A DNA stretch of 64,000 nucleotides, taken from contig NC_060247.1 of NCBI RefSeq assembly GCF_921293095.1, positions 55,525,111 through 55,589,110 on the forward strand, in the 5' to 3' direction. This stretch comes from Ischnura elegans (taxonomy: Eukaryota > Arthropoda > Insecta > Odonata > Coenagrionidae). The notes beneath the pieces are model-generated. The model was not told the DNA's origin. It was given only the letters and a program-made list of their open reading frames with translations, and made no database searches. Positions 22,190 to 34,313 of the stretch are shown piece after piece. A program made the position numbers and the translations under genes. Position 1 is the first letter of the stretch. Each line of letters begins with the position of its first letter.

Positions 22190-23238
22190 TTAACCCTTTT
22201 ACTGCCACCAGGCCAATATATCGGCCCTGGCTGGTCGAGCGAAAACTGCCAGGGGGCCATTTATCGGCCCGACTAATTTGACTTTTATTCGTGATTGTGG
22301 CCTTTTCAACGGCTGTAATTTAAGTAAACCCCCATAATCTATCTATGGTTATAATATAAATACAGCAGACTCCCGATTATCCGGCTGCGGTTTATCCAGG
22401 TTATATCCAGATATTCCATGCACGCTTTTTACTCTCGCTCAATTTTTTCGTGATCTTTATTTAAAAAAAAAAAAAATCGGACACAAAATCATCCGAATTA
22501 CAGCATTAATGCTAAGATACACCAGCCTTATTATTTCCGTTAGGATCCCTTTCGTAGAACGGAAGCGATCACGTGCTAGCTGCATTCACGGGAGCACCGT
22601 GTTCCTGTTTTTCAAGCCTCGTAGTGCGCGACCGCGCTCCTTGATCACAGATGAATGGCACGCAGCAGTCGCGACCCGGGCAACTTGTGCGAGACGCGCC
22701 TATGTGGTGTGGTGCCTGACAGCATAGTTTTCGACGTCGAGCAGTAGTTTTGAAACATTCGTGCAAACCACTTTCCTATATTTGTGTTCACACAGCTACG
22801 GATGTGTGGTTTTCGAAACAAGGCCTTACATGGAGCATTAATAATATGATTACAACCATGCTATCACTGCTAAAAAGATCGCGAACTGGCAAAGAAAGCT
22901 CTCAATGAGTCCGGGAAGCACTCTTCAATAACAGAATGGCTGCATAAATAATAATATATTGTTTGTTTTATGTAAATTATGAACATTACAAGACATTTAA
23001 GTGAAAGTTTGGGTCATCCGTGTTTTCCAATTATTCGTGCTGTCTCTCCCCATCATTAGCCCGGATAATCAGAAGTGTACTGTATATCTTAAGCATTGAG
23101 AAAAAAATCTAGATGTATTAAATAAAATTAAGTATGTAGCTGAAAATTTTTAAAATCTGAAATGTTGCAAATTCCGGAAAATAGCCTTTGCAGTCTTCGC
23201 ACATCCCACCCGAAATGGGCTGGCAGTAAAAGGGTTAA
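22190..23238. mobile_element. piggyBac-like TTAA-flanked MITE, split by a Tigger-like insertion
   Basis: TTAA sits at 22190-22193 and 23235-23238. The inverted ends CCCTTTTACTGCCA and TGGCAGTAAAAGGG are perfect over 14 bp. The left arm repeats a small palindrome (GGCCAATATATCGGCC, then GGCCATTTATCGGCCC). Removing the insertion 22363-23082 leaves a roughly 320-bp element. Confidence 0.8.
22363..23082 (+). mobile_element. Tigger/pogo-like element, non-autonomous, nested
   Basis: The ends CAGCAGACTCCCGATTATCC and GGATAATCAGAAGTGTACTG are imperfect inverted repeats with flanking TA. Near the right end, ATCACTGCTAAAAAGATCGC then AAAGCTCTCAATGAGTCC match the copy at 49743-50585, so both come from one family. 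The transposase is otherwise unrecognisable. It is inserted inside the TTAA-flanked MITE. Confidence 0.75.
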
Positions 23239-24557
23239 TTTACCAAAAGGATAAAAATCACCACAATTTTAACCAAGGATGGTTTCACATTGATGCATGA
23301 TTATCTGATGAATTATCTGATCTATCAGTGTGTCCATGATGGATTGTTTGCTCTTTAGCAATTAATAAGACATTTTTAATTAATTATATGTACTATCAAA
23401 AAGATATACATCAGTATATACATAATGTAAAACAGGCTCACTCAATGATTCAACATAAAGGATGATTTGATTAGGTGAGGGTAGAGCTCAACCAGACTTA
23501 AATCACAGGCATCAGAATTTCACACGTTCAGGCCAGTTCCTTTGCCTTAGACACTTTGAGGTTTTTGTTTGATGGAGTACAAAGGTTTCACATGGGATTC
23601 CTCAATCAGCAGCCAAGCGCTCAACTCACTAGGCTCCCACGTTCCTTCTAAAACAGGCACAGATGTACTTATAACAAATCACATGTCTGAGATGCAAAAA
23701 TAGTGAGGAGTGATTCAGGACACTCCCCCAACACCAAGCTGACAATTACATATATATATTTGGATCCCATCAAGATAAAAAACATTATCTGAGGCGAAAA
23801 TGCAGCAAAAGGTATGGAATGGGCAAGCCGCGACTATTTTTGTAGGCCTGTAACACTTTTTAAGGTTCCTGATGAAGTAACAAGGTCTAAAATCGTGAAG
23901 CATTTTCTTCCCATATCTCATTCTCTACTGATGAAAACAAATCAGTCTCCTACCTTGGAAAAAGGGACATGGGTCGATAATTTACACCATTGCTGGGATG
24001 GTATGACTCATGGGAGTTTAGATAAGCAGAGGCATAATTTCCACAGGAAATTGACTTTTCCATTAAATATTCAGCCATGATGTACCCCAGAATCTTTCCA
24101 CAAAAACTCATGATTTTTGTAGTGTTCTCAAGAAAGCCAAATGGTGATTAGGAATGACTTCCAGATAGAGCTACACTCTGAGATATCTTCGCCATTAAAT
24201 TATTTGATGCCAATTCTTAATCCAACCAGCTATTTTTAAACAGGAATACATATATCCATTCAAAAATTAACATGTCTTAACATCTTACAACCTGATATGA
24301 AGGATGGCTTTTCTAAAACAAGTCTAGCAACTCCTGTAATCTAAAAAGTGGAAGGCAAGTAGAAATATGCTCATTCATATGCACCTGAATATGAATAGAA
24401 AGATGAGGTAACAAAAGACATTTTATGTATGCATAAATACATACATATAATGGTCAACACCTGCTCTGGTTAGGAATTCCACTTCATAAGTGGCATTAGT
24501 AAATAAACAGCTCAAAGGACAAATAAAGAATTAAATGCCCTTGACTTCTACACACCT
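23239..24557. other. Intergenic, downstream of NAT9
   Basis: Should contain the NAT9 3' untranslated region next to 24558, but I could not fix its end. The frame at 23814-24080 has no coding features. No element ends were noticed. Confidence 0.4.
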
Positions 24558-27500
24558 TCAGTCATGATCATATGACATTATTTTCATTTTTGTTTGCTCC
24601 TGAAGCCAATTAGACCAGTCTTCATCCACAACCTTCATCAAAGTTATCTCTTGAAAAACCTCACTGATGGACTCCTGAAAGTGAACCATCCAATAAAAAT
24701 CGTTAAGACCAACCTTAGAAATTAAAAACATGCATAAATATGCTTCAGTCTCATGTTTCAAATTTATAGCATTAATTACCATTATTATTATTTAAAAAAT
24801 AAATCTTCTATGAACTGTGCTCAATTGTGATGGATCCACCAACTCAAATTAATAATGAATCAAATATCTAAATAATCTACGAGTTGTTTCCAGACCATTC
24901 AGCATGCATAAAAATATGTATGTACATACGTGTATAATTTTACTTTACCAACATATCCTTATCATTACCACTAGTTAAGAATTTGAAAAATATATATAAA
25001 AATAAACTGAAATCCAAAAGTTCAAAGTAAGTATGTACTATGACAGGAGGATCGATTTCTCTCAGTGGAATTTGCACACCCATTATGAACCTGAGGGTGA
25101 CTCCTTAAGAGTTTTCCGAATTGCTACCATGTGGTAATTTCCAGAATGAAATGAAAAACAAATATATACCTGCTCATGCACTATTTAAATTTTTAACCCC
25201 AGCCACTGAATTGTGGCGCCATAGAAGCAGACACATAGTTTTGTCATCATAATGAATTAGAAGACGTAACTAAAATGTGATTGCCAGTTTGAGACTAGGT
25301 TGATGAAAATGACTTCCCTCTTAGGAACTCATTCACTCTGATGGCACAAATAGAAGAATTTCAATTATATCCACTCCAAAAGGAGTACCACTTGGAAATA
25401 CGATGCTAAGCCATGGTCCCTTGGCACCTTTCATAAGAGTAGCTAATTGCCAATGCCGGGTTTTCCTTCATGGCACAATTAACCTTAGCAGTCAATCGCC
25501 TCCTTCAAATATCATACCATACCTTAAGTCACTGAATCCAAGTTTGTGGTTTGTAAAAAAATTTCATGTAGGAAAATAGCAAAAAAATGGCAAACCATTG
25601 ACAATTTTTTGATTACTCAGAATCCATCAAATTTTGTCAAATATGTAACACTTTAGTAATTGGTAGGGCTCCTAGATTATGGTAAATACAAGCTTCACTT
25701 AACGGTATAAAAATGGACCAAAATTCAGTACATAAAGTTGGTACAAAGATCTATTTTGTGATAAGGGCAGTAAAAAAATTGTTGAATAAAACACCCTTTT
25801 CCAAGAACAAAAATAAACTTTTGTCGAGCCAAATGCTGCCAAGCAACACATATCAATGGGGGAAATACTGATGACAAGGTAATACATTATATTGATGCTT
25901 ACATTATAACATCAACAGAAAAATATGTAATAGCGAAAACTTCAAACTTAACTTAGAACTTCCTAACATAAAAAATAAAGAACAGTCCACTTATGAATGC
26001 AAATTTATAGCATATAACTAATCTCTTCATCCAAAGTTGACTACCGGAATTCTTAAGTCCTCACAATACTATTTAAAGTGTTCCGCTAACCTCATTAGCT
26101 TGTCCATCTTGTTAGTACAGGAATAGGGAACAAGTTGGCATATTTTTCTTCATTAGAGTACTTGTTCCTAAGGTGTGACAGGTATCGATGCTTTCTTCAA
26201 GAACAAAAGTTTGCATAGTCTAACTTGTGTTCAGCTCCTGTAGTTGCGTAGACCATAAATGCTGGCTACCAAGTTGAGCTTGTAGGCCCAATACTGTGTA
26301 TGTAACATGTCTTCATTAAATGGTACTGCGAATACTTTGAAGCTCAAGCCCAAATATTCCATGGGATGTTTATTTTCTGCCACGGATTTGAGCCCGAGTA
26401 GAGCTCAGGCTTTCGTATTTGATTCTGGGGAAAAATATTCTATGCATGTTTCTCGGGCCTTAACTAGATAGCCTCTTTTAATAGGCATCTGGTTTTCTTG
26501 TATGGCAGGTGCTATCATTTAGTGGCACCTAAATGTGATTTTCCAGATTAGGAAATAATTTTATAAAGAAACAATAAAAGCCCTGGGTTTCTCACAATCT
26601 CATCATCATCATCACTGGTCAACAATCCTAGGATTGGTTTGACACAGCTCTCCACTCAGTTCTCCTATCAGCTAATCTTTTCACACCTACGTATTTCTTC
26701 TCTTTCACATCTCTCTTTACTTGTTCCATATATTTTGTTCGAGGTCTTCCTTTTCCATTCTTGCCTTCCACTTGTCCTTCGACGATTGTCTTCATCAGGC
26801 CATCATGTCTCAAGATGTGGCCTATAAGGTTGTTCCGTCTTCTTATTAAGGTTTTCATGAGGCTTCTCTTCTCTCCTACCCTTCTTAGGACTTCCTCGTT
26901 ACTAACTTGGTCGATCCATTTTATCTTCATCATTCTTCTGTAGCACCACATTTCAAAGGCCTCTTTCCTTGCTTTCTCCGCTGCGGTCATTGTCCATGCC
27001 TCACTTCCGTATAGGAGCATACTCCAGATGTAGGTTCTTATAAATTGTTTCTTTACTTCCATATTTAAGTTTCCCGCTGTAAGCAGGTCTCTCTTTTGGT
27101 GGAATGCTCTCTTCGCCTGGGCTATTCTGCTGATAATTTCTTTCTTGCTTCACCCGTCACTAGTTATCTTGCTTCCCAAATAACAGAATTCATCCACCTC
27201 TATCAGTTTTTGCCTCCCTATTTTAATGTTGGTCTTGACTTCTTCTCTTCTGCTGCCTACTAAGATCTTGGTTTTCTTTGTGCTTATTTTCAGTTGATAT
27301 CTACTCATTGCCCTACCCATATTAACCAGTTCTCACAATCTACACATGAAAATACCATGGGCTTCAGAGTGTTTTAGAGCCAACACATGTAAGTATATAC
27401 CTATCAGAATATGTGGCTATTGCTTCTACATTTTCAAACTTAATGCTTCCGTCTTAGTAACCTCAGTAGCCACTTTCAGTATTGCTCTGGAATATTCTGC

Positions 27501-30500
27501 TCCACTTGTGTTCTCCAAAACCCTAACTCCACCTACGTAAGTACACTGCTAACTTGAGCAATTAAGCGGCTGTAAAATAACAATGAAGACGCTTTTCCCA
27601 GTACGGTGAGCAGTTCTGTCGCACATATTCTAACTGGCTTATCTTCTACAGCTTCTTTTAACTCTTAAGATAAACTAACCAGGGCAGATTTGCTTAGGAA
27701 ACCTCTTAGAGTAAGATTTTCTATTTTTTCAAGTAGTATAACAGCCTTTATAAATGCTTCTGTTAAATCATAGTTGAACTGTTCTATATCTAGCTTGGTT
27801 GTCTTTGATTTATCCATAGAGTCTTTCAGTGACACCTGTCGTGCCAATGGTCCAGCTTCATGAGACTCCTCCATGTCTTTCTGAAGAACTGTGGCTAAGT
27901 GCTTCCGTCAGGAATCCTCATGATCCAATCAATTCTTGCATTGTAGAATTTGAACATGACAATATGGTTTTGTCTGTAAAAAAACATAAAATCCTTCCCC
28001 ATCATACTTGTAAACACGTAAACGAATTTCGTCATTCCAAACGGCAAAAAATCACCCTTAGTTATATGAATTTCACTTTAAAGCCATGTGTTAACCTCTT
28101 TATTAACAAAAATCAAGATATTTCCCCGAAACGAATTTGGGATGCAACAGAGGTCTGCCAGAAAAAGAGCTTCGGAAATTGTTGCGCACAATGGCCATCT
28201 TTAAAAAATCGTGTTGATAATGAATTAAAATATTTGATCATAGTTAACATATGTCGCACCACGTGTGCATTTGATTCTGAATATGCCACCATACCACCTT
28301 GTTCGGACTTGCCAGGGGTTGTAGGCTCCCAGAATGCAACAGTAGTAGCCACGACCCAGAACGCGTTCGCTACGAGGGCGAAGCTGTTTTTCGGAACATT
28401 CATTGAGGCTGCTTCTTACCCTAGAACTCATTGCTGCTGAGGCAATCCGTTGTGCTAGGGGCGTGTTGCTACGAGGTATAAAAGTTAAAACTTGGGTGCC
28501 CTACCGAATCGCTCATTCAGTCAGGAAGGTTCACGTAGCGGCCACCGCTCCAATGTGATTCGCGGCCAAGCACTCACTCCTCCTGAATGCTCCTCCCTTC
28601 AACAAACTATCGGCCGCTTTGCAAGCTCTTCTTGATGACATCTTGACTTTATTCGTAGATTTGTTCAAAAAACAAGCGCTTTTTGGCTCTTTCAAAATTA
28701 TAAAAATAGCAAAATTATCAAAAATCCCAATAGAAATCGATCATAAATCATTAACAAAATCCCAAAAAAAGTCAAAATCATTAAAATTTACGTAAAACTG
28801 AAAATGTGCCAAAATTTGCAAAATTTCGCTTTCGCAAAAATCAAGGAGCCCTAGTAATTGGTTAAAGTACATAAAATTTTCTAGCACATACATCCCTGTG
28901 GTTTTTTCCCCGACAAATCATCTGCGAGAAATCACTGTAGCAAACTAAAGCAAAATATTGCGCATAAATGGTCCTAAAGTACAATATAAAAGGAACTGCT
29001 TGAGTCAAAGTATGAGTGGTTCAAATTAAAAACCAACTTTGAAACAGCAATATTATTACCAAACCTCAAAACAATAGGAAAACACAAAACAATAGGGAGG
29101 ACGAACTCAGAACTACATACCTAGAAACTTTACTAGCAAGACCCTTTTGGATGACATCTTGACTGGATTACTACTGAACAGTCACCAGTTATTTCTAAGA
29201 TAAGGTTAAGTGCATACATCTTCCCATCAACATCCAGCTTTAGTGTTGGTACTACCTTCTCAATAACCATGCTGCTTTATGACTTAGTGCAATAAAAAAA
29301 TAATAGGAAACCACCCTATTGTAGGCACCGACAGGAAAGAGTTAAAGAATGATCCTCCACCCCGAATTCAGCTTGCTTTCAGCAAACATTTGAGGTAAAT
29401 ACCTTCTGATAGCAAAACATTTTTAAGAAAAACCTTAATAGGCCAATACCTTTCATCGTTTTAAATGAATTATTTGTTTCATTCCACATCAACAGTGAAA
29501 TTGGTTATAAAAAATTAAAGTATATTTGCTTATTTCATTTTAATTCTTATTTATCATTTCCCTAGTTAGATAGGTAACCTAAGATTTTTTGAGACCATTA
29601 ACAAATTTGTAAAACGTCACCACCTCAATTCCTGATGTGACAGCACAGGGTTCCCGCTCAAAGTAAATTATAAAATTCACGGTTTTTTCCAGGTTTTCAC
29701 GGTCTAAATGTCGTCAAATTCACGGTTCGTTGAGAAGCCATTTTAGGCAGAAATATTGAACATGTGACAATCACCGGTCGCACATTCACTTAAAATTTTA
29801 CGAACGCAACACAAGCTGTGAATGCAAACGCAGCAATCAAAGTGCTATCTCTCCTCTAGTCTCCTGACGTCACGTATCGTTTGCAAAATTCAGCTCCGGC
29901 TTAAAGTTGTGAGTGGGAAAATAGAGGGACCAGGGTGCCAGGGAAGTTAAGAAGAGGGTGGTTTCCTATTATTTTTTTATTGCCAAAATCGAAAGATTAT
30001 TACTCCTGGAGTACATATTTCACGCTTTTAGATTTTTAAATGACGATATCTATTTTTCGCGATCAAATGAAAAGTGAAAAATTTCAAGCGCGCGAAAACG
30101 CGACGCGTAAGTAGGAATGAAGGGAAAAAGTCCGTACGACGCATTTCTGGTTCCCCCTCCCGCCTGGTAGGTGACCTTGATCGAGGCTCTGAGCGCTGAT
30201 AGGACGCAGGATGCTAACGGGTAGCCGAGTACCTTCCTGTCTGGTAGCGCATGGCTTAAAAAAGGTTTATTAATACCTTATCAAGCGAAGAAAACTTTCC
30301 GACCTTAGCCAGTTTTAATAGGTGATTATTAAGACATGTTTCCCTGAGCTCTGTGACTCATGCATGCATTGGTAGCCTCTGACGATGCATAACTCCTATC
30401 CTCTCGTGTAGAAACTAGGTCCCTGTGACGTCACGTGGAGTGGAATCGCATGGGCGCCAATCTGGCCTTTTTCAAATGAGGATAAAATTTGACCCTTGCC

Positions 30501-33500
30501 ATTCGTCTAAACCGGTATTTCAAAAACCAAATAATTTGTGTATTATGAATACACTAATGGTGGGTAACGAATCGCCATCAATGCCTTTTGTTTTCTTTGA
30601 TGAAGGAAACTACCCTAGTGTCTGGATTTTCGCAAGTGTTAATGAACACTTTGGTTACCAGTCTTATGGCTTTGGTACAGGCTTAAGGTCAATGTGTCAT
30701 CATGGCACACGGACCAATAATTGTGCCTCGAATATAAGTGTGCAGTGTCTGCGTGTCACCTTGAAACATGATCGACGTTTTTCTTTTATTCCGTCAATCG
30801 CAGTTATAAAATCAATTTTGAGAGATTTTAAAGGTTTTATGACGAAATTCACGGCTATTTCCAGGTTTTTTCACGGCACACAAAATTCACGGCTTATTCA
30901 CAGTTTTAAGGTTTTCACGGTTGAGTGGGAACCCTGCAGCATGAAAGTTTTCAGCTGTTTTTCCAATTGTAATGATTTCACAAATTAAACAGCCTGCTTA
31001 GAAATCAATACAAGCATACAAAATAAGACTGGTAGAGCAAAATAAGTCACAATTATGTCACATACTACCTTTTTTCATGCCAATTGTCAATGAAACCAGT
31101 AGATACCACTACATAAATCAAACTCACCTCTTGAAATCCAAGTTTCTCAAACATTTGAATACTAGCAGAGTTACTGATTCCAATCTTGGCTTGGTACTTT
31201 TTCACTTTTAATTCCAAAATCCCTGAATAAAAATAAGATAAATTAATTTTACAAAGGAGTCAATGTAACTTTGAAAAGATAAAACCAAGAATTATCTAAA
31301 TGAGCAGCTCAGGATATACATAGGACTAAAAAACTGGGATTGACTTGTCTTACAAAACAGAAGTAAGAAATACTGATTATTTAGTAATCCTTATTTAGTA
31401 GTAAGTACAAATTCGCGCTTTGAGATAAAAATTACAAAATTAATACATACAAACAGAGACCAAGAGCAGAGGATTATTGAATGGCCATATTGATGCATGG
31501 CTCCTACTACTTTTGAGAAGGAATAACACCCTAAATACAATTTAAGATGCACCTTCACCTTTGAATATGTACAGAATATAATGATGGACAACTGAGGTGT
31601 GAAGAGAAGCCCTGACAAGATCTCCACCAAAAGGAGAAGACTTGTAGGCCACTTTAAATCAATTGGTTTTAAGACACAGGGAAATCCCAAAAGATTTTTT
31701 ATACAATCTCAACCGATGATGATGATAAGAGATGAATACATACTAACGAATGACAGTTGTCATAATGATTATTCTCATGCAATAATAGTAACTTCATCCA
31801 AATAAAAAATAGCTAACCATATATTAACATCATTATCATGGCTTCCCAACCTCTTCTTTTTCTTCTTGCACCAGGCTCTGCAATCATAATTTCTGCTTCT
31901 GCAGTGCATAAACCACAATTATCGTCCTTTAGCATGAAAAACAGGTTTGTATCTCCAATCATGGACTCTGAAAGTATAATAATTAAACAATGGTCACAAA
32001 TAGATGGCAAAACTATGATAACATACAGCTGCAAACCAGAATGATGTATGGTTGATCCTTATTTTGGTATGCGCAAGATATATATGCACACTCAAATACA
32101 GATAACTCTGAACGAATAAACTCCTTTTATTTACATTTTAATTGATTTTAATTACTTTCAAGGAAAGCTTATAAAACTGTTTTGACATAACTAATAATTT
32201 TGAAAACTCTGCAGAGCATAAAAGTGGAAACTGAGGAAGGAGGAGAAAAGGCTGGAAGAGGGAGTTGAAATGGATGTAAAGGAAAATAAATGAGAAAGCT
32301 CTCAATGAGACGGGGAAGAAAGAAAAAACTCTACTAGAAATAAGAATGGAGCAGGAGTGGTTAGACAGGTTTAATGCGGTTAGGTGATACTGATAATTAT
32401 CGAGGAAAAATCTTTGATTTACCCATTACAAGCATGTGAGGGGAGGAGAGAACAAGGCTCAATGATAGAATGAAGAATTACATGGGTTCATTTGTTTGTT
32501 TTGGCCACATTAGTGATGTTGTTTTGCATTCCCGCTACTTGTGCTTTTCTTTTGTTGTTTATTCAATTATTGTCATGCTATTAGTCCACGAAAGAGATGC
32601 AATAAAAGAAAAGGATAATCTAACAGAATATTGGATCACAGGCCAAACTGAAAAAAATATCCAAAAGGGGCAATAGGATCTGCCACCAATTTAACCCGGC
32701 TTGGCTAACATCAATGAAAATATTTTACCCTTCAATACTTTCAGGGGCTACCAGTGAAGCCTATTGACTTATTTCTGTGATTTCTTGAATAGAGTATGAT
32801 TGACGATGTGACGATAAATATATTATGAAAACGATAACACAAAATTCAAATCCACCGCTAAAAGTTTAAGCACAAACTGAGACAAATTTCAAATAAATCT
32901 CATTTATAGACTTGTTACCCTTGGACTACAATGGAAGCCCGTTCTATACCACGTTATATGAATAGCCCATGCACCAACTTCAGGGATAATAACAATTATA
33001 TGGATTCACTCATGCTGAGTATAATCTAAAGAATACCAAAAGGATACATAACGGGATAATGGAATCGTGCATACCTATCTCGTCTTTTGTTTCCCTGAAT
33101 AGGTCCAGGTCTAGGACAATAAAAGTACACTCTGAAAGAAATAAAGGTTCTTTGTTATTTGAGTCCAAACGACACTATACGCAAAACATGCAAAATAGTT
33201 ATAAACATACTGTCATCATCTTCTTGCCACTTAATTTGCATTTCGTACTCTTCTTCCAAAGATAGAGGCTCTGAAGCCGTCAATTGAAGAAGATCAGGAG
33301 ACTTCATCCATTCGTGATACCTTTGAAAGTAAGTTTACCGAATAAATAGGAGTCGCCATTCGTCGGCTACCTATATATCTAGCGATTCAATTAAAGCGTA
33401 AACCTCCAGCCAACCTTATCGATAGTCTATAATATTATTTAGGTATATGGAAATCTGTCAGTAACAACACAAGGGACACTTTTACTGAGTCCCCCCATTA

Positions 33501-33640
33501 TAATCAAGAAGCATAATCAAATAATATTTACGACATAAATAAATTTCAACTGGAGATAATTACTTAGGGACCATGTGCCTTTTGTAAGGTAGTAGCATAA
33601 CACTTTGACCAACCAACATTAGTCGAGAATTCTGACGCAT
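24558..33640 (-). CDS. NAT9: NAT9-like GNAT N-acetyltransferase, six exons, complete
   Basis: Exons on the minus strand, in order: 33640-33564, 33320-33211, 33131-33075, 31967-31818, 31222-31128 and 24674-24558. All introns are GT-AG, phases join, and the product is 201 residues (human NAT9 about 207). Landmarks: LPYKRHMVPKYHEWMKSP spans exons 1-2; then LTASEPLSLEEEYEMQ, the KCTFIVLD strand at 63-70, and GDTNLF near 86. The acetyl-CoA loop is at 112-124 and the SASIQMFEKLGF motif at 150-161. The C-terminus SEVFQEITLMKVV matches the family. The family is a putative acetyltransferase; the fly relative is linked to microtubules. Odd point: the loop reads A-R-R-K-R-R-G-W where relatives have glycines (R-G-K-G-x-G), so acetyl-CoA binding may be weakened. 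The last intron (6.45 kb) holds a hAT element with a nested LINE and another MITE. Start chosen because ATG at 33640 begins the conserved N-terminus. It is head to head with IDI. Confidence 0.93.
25400..25524 (+). mobile_element. tRNA-derived SINE, 5'-truncated copy
   Basis: It matches the 3' half of the element at 2233-2539: GATGCTAAGCCATGGTCCC, CCTTTCATAAGAGTAGC, CCAATGCCGGGTTTTCC, then the tail CATACCATACC. The tRNA head is missing. It lies in the last NAT9 intron. Confidence 0.75.
26601..27329 (-). mobile_element. 5'-truncated LINE (RTE/BovB-like reverse transcriptase tail) with 12-bp target duplication
   Basis: The minus strand encodes the end of a LINE polyprotein: LIEVDEFCYLGSKITSDG, an in-frame TGA, then SKKEIISRIAQAKRAFHQK, LLYGSEAWTM and RMMKIKWIDQVSNEEVLRRV, ending near 26628. 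The 3' end is a short GAT repeat (GTGATGATGATGATG). The exact 12-bp TTCTCACAATCT flanks it at 26589-26600 and 27330-27341, which fixes both edges. The catalytic domain is absent because of 5' truncation. It interrupts the hAT at 25664-28853. Confidence 0.9.
27665..28100 (-). pseudogene. hAT transposase remnant (CGGBP1/ZBED-like N-terminal part)
   Basis: The minus strand reads KLDIEQFNYDLTEAFIKAV, then LLEKIENLTLRGFLSKSAL, the pattern of hAT-derived proteins of the CGGBP1 type (FxxDLxxALVxANIPxxKLxNPxxRxFL). It is cut by a stop. Upstream, a decayed BED-like part can be followed with frame breaks. It is non-functional and belongs to the hAT at 25664-28853. Confidence 0.6.
28862..29645. other. 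NAT9 last intron; left arm of a 29-bp inverted repeat
   Basis: 29289-29317 is the exact inverse complement of 29955-29983 (inner end CCACCCT, outer end GCAATAAAA). No gene. The right arm lies inside the element at 29646-30936, so the two structures overlap rather than nest. Confidence 0.6.
29646..30936. mobile_element. DNA-transposon-like element with 16-bp ends and 5-bp flanking repeat
   Basis: The ends CAGGGTTCCCGCTCAA and TTGAGTGGGAACCCTG are inverse copies with one mismatch. The 5-bp CAGCA flanks it (29641-29645 and 30937-30941). Subterminal sequence is rich in TTCACGG and CCAGGTTTT at both ends, in the same orientation. It is 1291 bp. The open frame 30425-30988 overruns the right end and has no recognisable domain. 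It looks hAT-like, but the 5-bp duplication is not typical. It sits in the last NAT9 intron. Confidence 0.65.
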
Positions 33641-34313
33641 GTTCTGCTTTCGTAGAGAGGATGCTGCTAAAAATTCAAAAATATTCACAGTGACTTATCT
33701 CTCTGACTAGATCGTGAGTTTGAGGGATGACCTTAAAGCCCCTCAAAAGGATGACATCAAGCTTCCTCATCTATCACTGTCGGCTTCTAAAAATAACACT
33801 TGTATCTGAAGAATGCACTAGAAGAATAACACATAAGAAAACGAGGGAATAGGCATATATCAAAGATTTTGCATATATCCTCGATACACCTGATTTGGAG
33901 GGAGGGGACGAAAAAGTGAAGGGGAGCGGATGGTAGAGCTTCCTTTTTTTAACGGCAACATAACGTTCAGCGCATTTTAAATCAGACTCGACGACGTCTG
34001 CTAAAATAACTGTTTTTTTTGTGTTTTCGTGGACCTCGACATCCTTTCGTGTTACGTTGGCCGCAGGTCGCGAAGCTTTGGATTTTTTATGTATCACAGT
34101 GTTTATTATTTCCTCTCTAAGGTATGCTCAAGTATATTTCCATTTGCGGCGAATTTACATTCGTACTAATTTTTCGTTCTAATTCCTCATTAGTGCTTAT
34201 TTTTAGTGTGTGTGATTTCATTTAAGGCTCAATTGCCATTCTATAATGTATAAAATACTTCAAATATTTTTCTTTCATTCGTAATTTCATCATTTTATTT
34301 CAGAAACGCGAAA
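33641..34313. promoter_or_regulatory. Shared divergent promoter region between NAT9 and IDI
   Basis: The NAT9 and IDI start codons face away from each other with 673 bp between them, so both promoters and 5' untranslated regions must lie here. No clear TATA box is fixed in position for either gene. A CAG acceptor (34301-34303) sits ten bases before the IDI ATG, and a possible donor AAG|GTATGC occurs at 34122. Together they suggest a non-coding first IDI exon ending at about 34121. The minus-strand open frame at 33774-34097 has no family features and is taken as chance. Shared regulation is inferred from layout only. Confidence 0.55.

Larger units (their letters stand above)
25664..28853 (-). 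mobile_element. hAT element with 8-bp target duplication, carrying a nested LINE
   Basis: The ends TAGGGCTCCTAGATTAT and AATCAAGGAGCCCTA are inverted repeats. The exact 8-bp GTAATTGG flanks them (25656-25663 and 28854-28861). Total length is 3190 bp, or about 2450 bp without the LINE insertion 26601-27329 and its duplication. A transposase remnant runs on the minus strand (27665-28100). It sits in the last intron of NAT9, in the same orientation as the gene. Confidence 0.85.

Noticed and set aside
27829-28440. 203-codon plus-strand frame
   Set aside because: It lies antisense to the hAT transposase remnant inside the element at 25664-28853 and has no domain of its own.
30425-30988. 187-codon plus-strand frame
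   Set aside because: It runs across the right end of the element 29646-30936 into flanking intron and has no recognisable motif.
33774-34097. 107-codon minus-strand open frame between NAT9 and IDI
   Set aside because: No domain, no splice link to NAT9, and it fills the promoter interval; its Lys/Arg-rich start looks like chance translation.
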